From the NCBI GenBank assembly GCA_030827515.1, contig JAUREI010000014.1:1-40186 (forward strand): a stretch of DNA of 40,186 nt, in the 5' to 3' direction. The stretch is from Prosthecobacter sp. (GTDB lineage Bacteria > Verrucomicrobiota > Verrucomicrobiia > Verrucomicrobiales > Verrucomicrobiaceae). The position numbers and the translations under genes were made by a program. This document shows, piece after piece, positions 8,484 through 16,567 of the stretch. The notes beneath the pieces are model-generated. The model searched no databases. It worked only from the letters and a program-made list of their open reading frames with translations, and was not told where the DNA came from. The stretch's first letter is position 1. Each line of letters begins with the position of its first letter.

Positions 8484-8978
8484 TCAGCCCTCGGCCGAGT
8501 CACCCTGAGCCTGCTCGCCTTCCTCACCGGCGGTGACGGTGAGCTTGAGGAAGCAGCTGACGTCGCGGTGGAGCTTGACCGGGATCTCGAAGCTGCCGGT
8601 GTTCTTGATCGGCTTTTCGAGTTCGATATGGTGGCGATCCAACTCGATCTTGGCGCTTTCGGCCACGGCCTTGGCGATGTCGATGGTGGTGATCGAACCA
8701 AAGGCCTTGCCGCCCTGACCGGTCTGCAGCGACAGGTTGAGCTTGAGCTTCTTCAGTTTGGCGGCGGTCTTTTCCGCTTCCTGGATTTCCTTGGCCTCGC
8801 GCTCGGCGCGCTGCGCCTTGAGCTGGTTGAGGTGGCGCAGGTTGCCCGGGGTGGCTTCATAAGCCTTGCCCTGAGGGACGAGGAAGTTGCGGGCGAAGCC
8901 GCGCTTCACGTTGACCACATCCGCCTCGGCGCCGAGACCTTTGATCTGTTCTTTGAGGATGACTTGAGCGTGTGCCAT
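8484..8978 (-). CDS. rplI: 50S ribosomal protein L9
   Basis: L9 binds 23S rRNA at the base of the L1 stalk and influences reading-frame fidelity. The 164-residue protein has the standard two-domain layout. The N-terminal domain (VILKEQIKGLGAEADVVNVKRGFARNFLVP, split across about residues 6-36) contains the Gly/Lys-rich loop that contacts rRNA. A long charged helix follows (about 45-75, LNQLKAQRAEREAKEIQEAE). The C-terminal domain begins near 80 (GKAFGSITTIDIAKAV). An acidic tail (GEEGEQAQGDSAEG) extends it slightly beyond the usual 148-150 residues. The ATG at 8978 matches the conserved start; the frame stays open upstream but that extension is unlike L9. It is not next to rpsF, ssb or rpsR here, so it appears to be transcribed alone and ends at the terminator noted above. 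Confidence 0.96.
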   Translation of the reverse strand: MAHAQVILKEQIKGLGAEADVVNVKRGFARNFLVPQGKAYEATPGNLRHLNQLKAQRAEREAKEIQEAEKTAAKLKKLKLNLSLQTGQGGKAFGSITTIDIAKAVAESAKIELDRHHIELEKPIKNTGSFEIPVKLHRDVSCFLKLTVTAGEEGEQAQGDSAEG

Positions 8979-9147
8979 AAAATTCAGCCCTTTGGGGGGA
9001 AAGGGTGGCGACGCTACACGCTGCCGGCGCCATGTCAAATGCATGAATCAGGTCTTTTTTCCGTCCACCCGGGTTTTCCTGGCCTTTCCGTCCCGACTCG
9101 CGGCAAAAAACCTTGCCTTCCCCGCCCCGCACGCACGAGCATGAGGC

Positions 9148-10014
9148 ATGCTTCGCGCCCTCCTTCTGCTGCCCCTTCTGTCCGCCGCCAGTTCCGCCGC
9201 CGAACCGGTCACCTTCAAGCTCTGGCCCGGTGGAGCGCCAGAGCCGGCGGGCTTCAAGTCGCAGCCGGAAGAGGTGATGAAGCGCGAGCCCGATGACGGC
9301 ATCCGCCGGGTCGCCCATGTCTCGGATCCCGATGTGACCTTTTATCCCGCCGCCGGCGCCACGACGACGATTCTGGTCTGTCCGGGTGGCGGTTACAACA
9401 TCCTCGCCATCGAACACGAGGGCAGCGCGGTCTGCCGCTTCCTCAACGAGCACGGCTACCATGCCGCCCTGCTCAAATACCGGGTGCCGCGCCGCGATCC
9501 CGCCAACCCGTCGCGCGAACCCCTTCAGGACGCCCAGCGGGCGATCGGCCTGCTGCGCAACCGCGCGGCCGAAATCGGCCTGCAGCCGGATCGCCTCGGC
9601 ATTCTCGGCTTTTCCGCCGGCGGCCATCTCGCCGTGACCACCGCCCTGCACCAGGGTGAACGCACCTACCCGCAGGACGCCAAGCTCGACGCCGCCAACG
9701 TCCGCCCCGACTTCTGCATCCCGGTCTATCCGGCTTATCTGGTCGGCAAGGACGACACCTTCACGCTCCTGCCGGAAGTGAAGGTGACCGGGCAATCGCC
9801 GCCGATGTGCCTGATTCACGCCCATGACGACAAGGGGGTGACCAGTTCAAGCGCCAGCGCCCTGCTCTACCTGGAATACAAGAAGCTCGGCCTGCCCTGT
9901 GAACTGCACATTTACAGCCTGGGCGGCCACGGTTTCGGCATGAAGCGCCGGGATCAGCCTGTGCAGGAGTGGCCAAGCCGCGTCGTTGAATGGCTCAAGG
10001 TCTCAGGCTGGTGA
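9148..10014 (+). CDS. Secreted alpha/beta hydrolase, acetyl-esterase-like (BD-FAE/xylan esterase type)
   Basis: This 288-residue secreted serine hydrolase has a signal peptide (MLRALLLLPLLSAASSAAEP). It has the oxyanion-loop segment VCPGGGYNILA near residues 78-88, the nucleophile elbow GFSAGG with Ser at about 156, the acidic residue in LIHAHDD near 230, and the catalytic His in GGHGFG near the C-terminus. The start of the mature part (TFKLWPGGAPEP) is typical of the esterases found beside xylanases and other polysaccharide enzymes in Bacteroidetes and Planctomycetes-Verrucomicrobia. It likely removes acetyl or other acyl groups from a glycan outside the cytoplasm; the substrate is not determinable. 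It is divergent from rplI (169 bp between starts) and convergent with the PSD1 gene (27 bp between stops). Confidence 0.85.
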   Translation: MLRALLLLPLLSAASSAAEPVTFKLWPGGAPEPAGFKSQPEEVMKREPDDGIRRVAHVSDPDVTFYPAAGATTTILVCPGGGYNILAIEHEGSAVCRFLNEHGYHAALLKYRVPRRDPANPSREPLQDAQRAIGLLRNRAAEIGLQPDRLGILGFSAGGHLAVTTALHQGERTYPQDAKLDAANVRPDFCIPVYPAYLVGKDDTFTLLPEVKVTGQSPPMCLIHAHDDKGVTSSSASALLYLEYKKLGLPCELHIYSLGGHGFGMKRRDQPVQEWPSRVVEWLKVSGW

Positions 10015-10041
10015 CCCCGGCAGCCGCGCCCAGCGACCGGC

Positions 10042-13000
10042 TCAACTGCGGGTGATGAACTCGTCCATGTTGAGGATCATGCGCACCGTCGCCACCCAGG
10101 CCGCGGCCGTGGCGACCGGAACCTTCGCCGGGACCCGGGCGCCGGCGGCGAGTTTCGCTTCCTCGGGACTGGCTGCGTAGTGGTAGAGGGCATCCGCAAG
10201 CAGTTGGCGAAGGGCCGCCTGTTCCCGCGCGGAAGGCAACCGCCCCACGGCGAGGCGGAAGGCAAGGGTGAGCCGTGCGTCGTCGTCCGCCAGCCCCTGC
10301 TGACCGAGGACGCGATGCGCGAGCCCCTGCGCCGCCTCGGCAAAGGCCTCGGCGTTCAGGGTGGTCAAGGCCTGAAGGGGCGTGTTGGAAACGGTGCGAC
10401 GGATGTTGGTGACGTTGGAATCCGGACAGTCGAAGGTGGTCAGGTCCGGATGCGGCGAGGTGCGCTTGAAGAAGGTGTAGAGGCCACGCCGGTAACGATC
10501 CTCCCCCTGGCTGGTGGTCCACTTGAAGTTGTTGGCATAACTCAGCGCGGCCACGTCCTCGGGCATCGGCGGAAACACGCTCGGCCCGCCAATCTTCGGC
10601 GACAGCAGGCCGGCGGCCGCCAAATGCAGGTCGCGGACGATCTCGGCCTCAACGCGCAGGCGGTTCTGGCGCCAGAGCAGGTGGTTGTTGGGGTCGACTT
10701 CCTGCAGTCGCGCCAACTCGCCGGCTTCACGCACGATGGCACTGCTCTGCCGGTAGGTGGCCGACAGCAGGATCGTCTTGAGCAGCTTCTTGCGGCTCCA
10801 GCCGCCCTCCATGAACTCGGCCGCCAGCCAGTCGAGCAGCCCGGGATGGGTGGGTCGCTCGCCGCGAACGCCGAAGTCGCCCGGCGTGTGCACGAGGCCG
10901 AGGCCGAACAGCTTGCCCCAGAAATGGTTGACCGTGACGCGCGCGGTCAGCGGGTTGTCGCGACGGACCAGCCAGCGGGCCAGATCGAGACGGGTCGCCC
11001 CCTCGCGCGGCCGGCCCGGAAGGGTCGCCACCCCGAGCATGGCCGGCCTGACCGGATCCGCCGGCTGAAGAAAGTCGCCCCGGTGCAGCAGCCGGGTTGA
11101 GCGCGGATTCTGGCTGCGTTGAGCGATCACCCGCACATCCATGAGCGGTGCTTTCGGCAACTTGTCCTGGGCCGCCTGCAGGGTCGCCGCCGCCGCAGTC
11201 ACCTCCGGATCGATCTTTTCCAGCCAGTCGTAGAGCGCCTGGATGACCACCGGATTGCGCCGGCGTGGCTCCTCGTTGAGGATGCGCACCACCGCGGCCG
11301 GGGCGAGACTTTCCTCCGTCTCCCGGAATGACGCCAGAACGCGGAAACGACCCAGCGTGTGGCTGCTGTCCTTGGCGTAATTCTGGTCAAGCTCGAGGCG
11401 GATCTCCTCGCCGGCCGAGACGGGTTCGGCGAGGTGCAGGGTGAGACGCTGTTCCTTGCCGGTGCCGCCGCCGACCGCCCAGCCGGTGTCCGCCTTGCTG
11501 TCCACTGCGGCTGCCGCTGCAAAGCCCTTCTGCTCATGCGTCGCCTTGGGCGAATGCAACCCTCGCGCGCGACCGGCGACGCTGACGCGGACCTCGCTGA
11601 GCACGAAATTGCCGCCACTGCTGCGACCCGGCCCCCGGGCCGGCAGGGTGGCGTCTGGCAGCACTTCAATCTGCAGGGAATGCACCGTCTTGGACGCTGC
11701 CGCCAATCGCAGGGTGTAGCGCTCGTTCTTCGCCTGTTTGCCCGACACCCGCAGCGAACCGTCATCCAGAGTCTCGAAGGTCGCGCCGGCGCGGCTCTTC
11801 GCCTCGACAATCCCCTGCGGCTCAAAGTGCGGGACGGTCTTGTCGGCACGCGCGCGCGCCAACCGCTCCTGCACCCCCTTCTCCCAGTCAGGCAGTCGCC
11901 GTGGCAGAGCGGCCTTGGCTTCGTCGAGCTTCTTTTGCAGGGGCAGCAGCGCGCGGGCCGCGGCACCGTTGGCTTCTTCATAGGCGGCCCAGGCCTCGGG
12001 CGAAACCGGCGCCTGGCGCGTGACCTCGTCGCCGTTGTCAAAGAAGGCATAGAGTTCGTAATACTCGCGCTGGGTGATCTGGTCGTATTTGTGCGTGTGA
12101 CAGCGCGCACAGCCAACGGTCAGCCCCAGCCAGACCGTGCCCACCGTCTCGGTGCGATCCATGCAGGCCTCGACGCGGAACTGTTCCTGATCGGTGCCGC
12201 CCTCGGTGTTGGTGAGGGTCTGTCGGTTGAAGGCGGTGGCGACGAGGGTCTCGGCGTCGGCATCCGGCAACAGGTCGCCAGCCAGTTGCTGGATCGTGAA
12301 CTGGTCGAAAGGCAGGTCGTCGTTCACGGCACGGATGACCCAGTCGCGGTAACGCCAGGCATCCGGCCGCGGCCGGTCCTTTTCATAACCGTCGCTGTCG
12401 GCATAACGCGCCATGTCGAGCCAGTGCCGGCCCCAGCGCTCGCCAAAATGCGGGCTCTGCAGCAGTTCGTCGACCAGTCGCTCATAGGTCGCATCGGACC
12501 AGTCGCGCAGGTTGGCGTCGAGCGTCTCCAGCGACGGTGGCAGCCCGGTGAGATCGAGGTGCAGACGGCGAATGAGCGTCGCGGGATCCGCCTCGGGCGA
12601 GGGCGTCAGCTTTTGTTCGGCAAGCTTCTGGCGAATGAAGGCGTCGATGGGATGCGGGGCGCCTTCCTGCGCCGGCACCAGCGGCCGCTCCACGGGTTGA
12701 TAGGCCCAGTGGAGTTCAAATTTTGCACCCTCGGCGATCCACTGCCGCAGCAGGCCGATCTCACGTTCCGTGACCGGTTTCTTGGCGCGCTGCTCGGGCG
12801 GCGGCATCTGCTCGTCCGGATCCTTCGTCTGCAGGCGGGCGAACAGACTGCCCTTCTCCGGCTGGCCCGGCACAATGGCATGGCCCCCGCTCTTCAGCGC
12901 CTTCGTCGCCAGTTCAAACGAGGTCAGCGTCAGCCCGCCCTTGGAGTCGTCGGGCCCGTGGCAAAGCAGACAGTGCTCGGCCAGGATCGGCTGGATGTCG

Positions 13001-13074
13001 CGCGCGAAGTCAACGGCCGCGCGCGCCGGCAGAACGACGGTGGCGAGAAGCAACAGGGACAGGAGGCGTGCCAT
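10042..13074 (-). CDS. PSD1 and planctomycete cytochrome C (DUF1549/DUF1553) domain protein
   Basis: This large secreted protein (1010 residues) belongs to a family expanded in Planctomycetes and Verrucomicrobia. After a signal peptide (MARLLSLLLLATVVLPARA) comes a PSCyt1 domain with a c-type haem motif, CLLCH near residue 37, and the usual MPPP distal segment. The DUF1549 (PSCyt2) domain follows from about residue 140 (HPIDAFIRQKLAEQKL) and includes a second CxxCH (CARCH) near 330. The C-terminal DUF1553 (PSD1) domain contains NPLTARVTVNHFW and FKRTSPHPDLTTFDCPD. A central region (about 500-600) resembles a carbohydrate-binding-like insert. Its biochemical role is unproven; it is presumed to be a periplasmic redox or glycan-linked protein. 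The usual DUF1501 partner is absent. The ATG at 13074 was chosen for the signal peptide; an upstream extension would translate the repeat region. Confidence 0.9.
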   Translation of the reverse strand: MARLLSLLLLATVVLPARAAVDFARDIQPILAEHCLLCHGPDDSKGGLTLTSFELATKALKSGGHAIVPGQPEKGSLFARLQTKDPDEQMPPPEQRAKKPVTEREIGLLRQWIAEGAKFELHWAYQPVERPLVPAQEGAPHPIDAFIRQKLAEQKLTPSPEADPATLIRRLHLDLTGLPPSLETLDANLRDWSDATYERLVDELLQSPHFGERWGRHWLDMARYADSDGYEKDRPRPDAWRYRDWVIRAVNDDLPFDQFTIQQLAGDLLPDADAETLVATAFNRQTLTNTEGGTDQEQFRVEACMDRTETVGTVWLGLTVGCARCHTHKYDQITQREYYELYAFFDNGDEVTRQAPVSPEAWAAYEEANGAAARALLPLQKKLDEAKAALPRRLPDWEKGVQERLARARADKTVPHFEPQGIVEAKSRAGATFETLDDGSLRVSGKQAKNERYTLRLAAASKTVHSLQIEVLPDATLPARGPGRSSGGNFVLSEVRVSVAGRARGLHSPKATHEQKGFAAAAAVDSKADTGWAVGGGTGKEQRLTLHLAEPVSAGEEIRLELDQNYAKDSSHTLGRFRVLASFRETEESLAPAAVVRILNEEPRRRNPVVIQALYDWLEKIDPEVTAAAATLQAAQDKLPKAPLMDVRVIAQRSQNPRSTRLLHRGDFLQPADPVRPAMLGVATLPGRPREGATRLDLARWLVRRDNPLTARVTVNHFWGKLFGLGLVHTPGDFGVRGERPTHPGLLDWLAAEFMEGGWSRKKLLKTILLSATYRQSSAIVREAGELARLQEVDPNNHLLWRQNRLRVEAEIVRDLHLAAAGLLSPKIGGPSVFPPMPEDVAALSYANNFKWTTSQGEDRYRRGLYTFFKRTSPHPDLTTFDCPDSNVTNIRRTVSNTPLQALTTLNAEAFAEAAQGLAHRVLGQQGLADDDARLTLAFRLAVGRLPSAREQAALRQLLADALYHYAASPEEAKLAAGARVPAKVPVATAAAWVATVRMILNMDEFITRS

Positions 13075-13138
13075 TCGTATGAAACGTCGGCTGCAGGCCA
13101 GCTTTGTCGCGGAGCGACACGGCGCCGGAGGGGAGTGG

Positions 13139-13213
13139 GACCCCGTTGACCCCATTGACCCCATTGACCTTGTTGACGCGATGTCAGTGGGGTCAACCAG
13201 GTCAACCCCGTCC
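13139..13213 (+). repeat. 9-bp-unit tandem repeat arranged as an inverted repeat
   Basis: Four head-to-tail 9-bp units (GACCCCGTT, GACCCCATT twice, GACCTTGTT) are followed by a 12-bp centre and then units in opposite orientation (GTGGGGTCA, ACCAGGTCA, ACCCCGTCC). The two halves can pair imperfectly over about 20 bp. It fills much of the 171-bp gap between the sulfatase stop and the PSD1 start, both on the minus strand. It could be a REP-like element, an attenuator or processing hairpin, or a slippage-derived repeat. Confidence 0.8.
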
Positions 13214-13245
13214 ATCCGGGTCTCCCAAGACCTGACGCCAGCCGG

Positions 13246-14865
13246 TTACTTCTTCCGGCCCTTCGGCTTCGGCTCGTCCTGAACGGGGCCTGCCATGGGC
13301 GGGCTCTCGAAAAACTTGCCGTCGTCGACGAGACGCGGGTCGCCGGTGCGCGACAGTTCCGCCATCAGGCGCTTCTCCAGGTCGGTCTTCACTGCGGCGT
13401 AGGCGGGGTCGTCGGCGAGGTTCTTCGTCTCATGCGGATCCTTGCGCAGGTCGTAGAGTTCATACTTGGGCCGCTTGCCATACACCCACTGGTAGTGCTT
13501 CTCCCACTCCGGCGAATGCCGCACGCCAACCAGCCAGGCCTTGGTTGGCCCGGCATCCTCGTCGGGATGCGTGACGCGCGTGGTCTCGGTGATCTCCCCG
13601 GCGGAGGGCGGACTGGAGCTGTCGAGCCCGTAGGGATCGCCCATGGGCCAGCGATCAGGGCGGAAATTGACGATGAGCACGTGGTCGGCCGTGCGCAGGG
13701 CGCGCTGCGGGTATGGGGTGTAATCGGCACGCGCGCTTTCAACATGGCGCTCGCGGCCGGTGACGACCCAGGTGCGCTGCGGATCCACCAAGCCCTGCTT
13801 GTCCGACTTGAGCACGGGCCAGAGGCTGCGACCGGTCATCACCTCTGGCACCGGCAGGCCGGCGGCCTCCAGGAAGGTCGGCGCGAGGTCGGTGAGGTTG
13901 ACGAAGTCATCGACCACCCGGCCGCCCTGGACGCCGGGGCCGGTGACCGACAGACAGACGCCGGTGCCAAAGCCGTAGAGGTTGCACTTGCCGTGCGGGA
14001 AGCCGGGCGCGCCGTGGTCGCCGCTGATGACGATGAGGGTGTTGTCGAGTTCCCCCGCTTTCTCGACGGCCTCAATGAGCTGACCGATGGCGTGGTCCCA
14101 GGCCTGGACCTCGCCGAAGTAATCCGCCAGATCCTCGCGCACCTCGGGCACGTCGGGAAGATAGGGTGGCATCCGGCCCTTCAGGGAATCGGGATCGATG
14201 TCCCAGAGTTTCTTGCCGCTGCCCTTGATCCAGGTGCGATGCACATTGGTCGGGCCGAACCAGTAGCAAAAGGGCTTGTCGCCCTCCCGCGCGGCCAGGA
14301 AGTCGCGGAAATTGCCGCGCACCTCGTCATACAGCACTTCCTTGGCGGCCTGCATCTCCCTGCCCTCGGCGACCATCTTCGTGACGTTCTGGGAGAACTG
14401 GTTGAACCTGCCGCCCGCCTTCTGGTAGGAGTGGGCTTGCTGGCCGTAGGGGGCATCGGCCGGCGTGCCAGGGCTCCAAACCTTGTAAGTCTTGCCGATG
14501 TGATAGCCGGATTCCCGGAGCAGCAGCGGGTAGGCGGGAATCGTTTCGTCCCAGACCGCGCCGCGCAGGATGGCGCCGCGGCCGGTGCGCCAGAAATACT
14601 GGCCCGAAAGCAGCGAACTGCGGCAGGGCGTGCAGGAGGGCGCGTTGACGTGGGCGTTGCGGAAGAGCACGCCCTTGCGGGCAATCTTGTCAAAGTTCGG
14701 CGTGCGCACGACATCGTTGATGCTGCCGGGTCCCTCGACCTCGGCAAAAACGCTGGCATAGCGCCCCCAGTCGTCGGCGAACAGGAAGAGAATGTTGGGC
14801 CGGTCGGCAGCGGCAAGCGCGCCGGCAAACATCAGGACGGCAAGGGCGGTCAGTCGTTTCATCAT
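13246..14865 (-). CDS. Secreted sulfatase, sulfamidase/heparan N-sulfatase-like
   Basis: This 539-residue type I sulfatase hydrolyses sulfate esters or N-sulfates using a formylglycine. It has a signal peptide ([20 protein letters not shown]), the metal-binding [12 protein letters not shown] segment, and the active-site core CTPCR with the convertible Cys at about 78. Later come a KTYKVW segment, a [14 protein letters not shown] metal/sulfate-site region, and the C-terminal [17 protein letters not shown] typical of the family. The overall pattern resembles sulfamidases (assignment from memory). Position +3 of the core is Cys rather than the usual Ser. The protein ends in a Pro/Lys-rich tail ([10 protein letters not shown]). 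It follows the next sulfatase by 41 bp and is probably co-transcribed with it. ATG codons at 14865 and 14862 are adjacent; I used the first. Confidence 0.88.
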   Translation of the reverse strand: MMKRLTALAVLMFAGALAAADRPNILFLFADDWGRYASVFAEVEGPGSINDVVRTPNFDKIARKGVLFRNAHVNAPSCTPCRSSLLSGQYFWRTGRGAILRGAVWDETIPAYPLLLRESGYHIGKTYKVWSPGTPADAPYGQQAHSYQKAGGRFNQFSQNVTKMVAEGREMQAAKEVLYDEVRGNFRDFLAAREGDKPFCYWFGPTNVHRTWIKGSGKKLWDIDPDSLKGRMPPYLPDVPEVREDLADYFGEVQAWDHAIGQLIEAVEKAGELDNTLIVISGDHGAPGFPHGKCNLYGFGTGVCLSVTGPGVQGGRVVDDFVNLTDLAPTFLEAAGLPVPEVMTGRSLWPVLKSDKQGLVDPQRTWVVTGRERHVESARADYTPYPQRALRTADHVLIVNFRPDRWPMGDPYGLDSSSPPSAGEITETTRVTHPDEDAGPTKAWLVGVRHSPEWEKHYQWVYGKRPKYELYDLRKDPHETKNLADDPAYAAVKTDLEKRLMAELSRTGDPRLVDDGKFFESPPMAGPVQDEPKPKGRKK

Positions 14866-14906
14866 GCCCCATGGCAACGCCGGCCCACGTGGGGTCTTTC
14901 GGCGGC

Positions 14907-16445
14907 TCAAGGCGCCGGTTTTTTGGCGACTGCCTTCGATGCCTTGCCGGGTCCCTTTTTGCCGGCGGCAGGCGGGCCCTGCGGCACGGCCTCGGGATGG
15001 CGGTCCAGCATGGCCCGCAGCTGAGCCACCACCTGCGGCTGTTCGGCGGCTAGATTGCGCCGTTCCAGCGGATCGGCTTCATAGTCATACAACTCCAGTT
15101 CCGCCGTGGCCACCGGGGCACCCGACCGTTTCCACTCAACCAGCCTGTAGCGCTCCGTGCGGATGGCGCGACCAATCGTCTCCTTGGGGTAGCAGTGAAA
15201 GGCATGATCGCGCACCCGTGCCTGAGGGTCGAGCAGCACGGGCACGAGGCTCACGCCATCGACCGCCTGTGGCCCGGCCGGTGCCGGCAGCCCGGCGAGT
15301 TCGGCAAGCGTGGGGAACACATCCACCGTCTCGGCCAACTGCCGGGTATGCGAACCGGGTTGGGCGACCCCCGGGGCAACCACCAGCAGTGGGATGCGGT
15401 TCGCCTGCTCGTAGTTCGTGTGCTTCGTCCAGATGCCGAGATCACCCAGATGAAACCCGTGATCGCCCCAAAGCACGACGAGGGTGTCATCCGCCAGGCC
15501 GAGGCGGTCGAGTTCGTCGAGCACCCTGCCGATCTGGGCATCGACAAAGCTGGTGCTCGCATAGTAACCGTGGATGAGCCGGCGCTTGAGTTCCGGGTCG
15601 AAGGCCGTGTCCGGCGACTCCGGCACAGGGGCGTAGGCGGCGATTTCCCCGCCGCGCTTGTGCGCCACGCGCGGCGAGCCGGCCGGCAGTTCCTCAAAGA
15701 CCGGCTGCGGCAGCGAGGCGGGATCATGCAGGTCCCAATATTTTTGGGGGGCGCAAAACGGCAGGTGTGGACGCACGAAGCCGGCGGCGAGAAAAAACGG
15801 CGTGCCATCGCGATGGCGGCGTTCGGCGGCCGCTTGGAGGCGTCGCACCGCCTCGGCCGCGACCCGGCCGTCGGCGTAATCCTCGTCCTCGGCCTGTGGG
15901 GACTCAAAGGCGGCACCGCGGGGCAGGCTGCGGATGCGGTCGAGTTGCTGGTTGGTGAACAGCGCCTCCTCGCGCGTCAATTGCCCGCCGCTGGTGCTCG
16001 CCGGGTCGAGATACTCGATGACCTTGTCCTTGAAATGCGGCACGCTGAACGATGCCGGATCCCCGTCATTGCCATGGCCGATATGAAAGACCTTGCCGAT
16101 CGACTCGGTGCGGTAGCCGCCGTGGCGGGCAAAATGCTGCGGCAGGGTCACCGCGTCGGGCAGGCGTTCGCGCAGACGGCTGCCGAGGCCATACAAGCCG
16201 GTCGAGGTCGAGTGCGAACCGAGCATCAGGTTGAAGCGCGAGGGTGCACAGACGGCCTGGTTGCAGTAGGCGAGGTCAAAGCGCATGCCTCGAGCGGCGA
16301 GGCGGTCGATGTGCGGCGTTTTCGCGTGGGCATCCCCGTAGCAGCCGAGGGCGGGCTTGAGGTCGTCGACCAGAAGCAGCAGCACGTTCGGCGCCGCCGG
16401 CAGCAGGTGCGGCAGCAGGAAGAAAACGGGGATCAGGCGTGTCAT
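14907..16445 (-). CDS. Secreted sulfatase, iduronate-2-sulfatase-like
   Basis: This 512-residue secreted sulfatase has a signal peptide of about 18 residues ([18 protein letters not shown]). [18 protein letters not shown] carries the paired metal Asp residues, and the formylglycine core is CAPSR with Cys at about 66, followed by FNLMLG as in iduronate-2-sulfatases. Further family elements are the [10 protein letters not shown] segment, [14 protein letters not shown], the [19 protein letters not shown] catalytic/metal loop and the C-terminal [15 protein letters not shown]. Its substrate is likely a sulfated uronic-acid or related glycan (inference). The last 20 residues form a Lys/Ala/Pro-rich tail. 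It is the first gene of a minus-strand pair and is divergent from the DUF5722 gene. A GTG sits one codon before the chosen ATG. The upstream leader resembles that of the sulfatase at 20346-21728. Confidence 0.9.
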   Translation of the reverse strand: MTRLIPVFFLLPHLLPAAPNVLLLLVDDLKPALGCYGDAHAKTPHIDRLAARGMRFDLAYCNQAVCAPSRFNLMLGSHSTSTGLYGLGSRLRERLPDAVTLPQHFARHGGYRTESIGKVFHIGHGNDGDPASFSVPHFKDKVIEYLDPASTSGGQLTREEALFTNQQLDRIRSLPRGAAFESPQAEDEDYADGRVAAEAVRRLQAAAERRHRDGTPFFLAAGFVRPHLPFCAPQKYWDLHDPASLPQPVFEELPAGSPRVAHKRGGEIAAYAPVPESPDTAFDPELKRRLIHGYYASTSFVDAQIGRVLDELDRLGLADDTLVVLWGDHGFHLGDLGIWTKHTNYEQANRIPLLVVAPGVAQPGSHTRQLAETVDVFPTLAELAGLPAPAGPQAVDGVSLVPVLLDPQARVRDHAFHCYPKETIGRAIRTERYRLVEWKRSGAPVATAELELYDYEADPLERRNLAAEQPQVVAQLRAMLDRHPEAVPQGPPAAGKKGPGKASKAVAKKPAP

Positions 16446-16457
16446 CACCTCAGGATA

Positions 16458-16517
16458 GACGCGTCAACGTCCGGCATGTTGCGCACCGCAGGGCACGCGC
16501 GCCTATCGAATTTCCAA
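16458..16517 (-). promoter_or_regulatory. Conserved leader of the iduronate-2-sulfatase-like gene
   Basis: On the minus strand, this leader shares three blocks in the same order and spacing with the leader at 21739-21796: TTGGAAATTCGATAGGCG (16500-16517), CAACATG (16475-16481) and GACGCGTC (16458-16465). ACGCGT starts 14 bp upstream of the ATG, and exactly 10 bp separates it from CAACATG. No clear -10 is seen, so it could be a promoter, operator or mRNA leader element. Confidence 0.45.
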
Positions 16518-16567
16518 CGCCACCGGCTGACAAGTCGCCCGTGCAGTGCATGTTCCCTGCCCCCCGC

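Noticed and set aside
11359-13149. A 596-codon plus-strand frame opposite the PSD1 gene
   Set aside because: The Arg/Gly/Leu-rich sequence has no recognisable motif, and the minus-strand gene has full-length conserved domains.
13139-13213. CRISPR array or Rho-independent terminator
   Set aside because: The units are 9 bp with no spacers, and no T tract follows the inverted repeat.
13075-13215. N-terminal extension of the PSD1 protein up to 13215
   Set aside because: It would translate the 9-bp repeat as a Gly/Ser/Met/Thr-rich stretch and bury the signal peptide. The ATG at 13074 is far more plausible.
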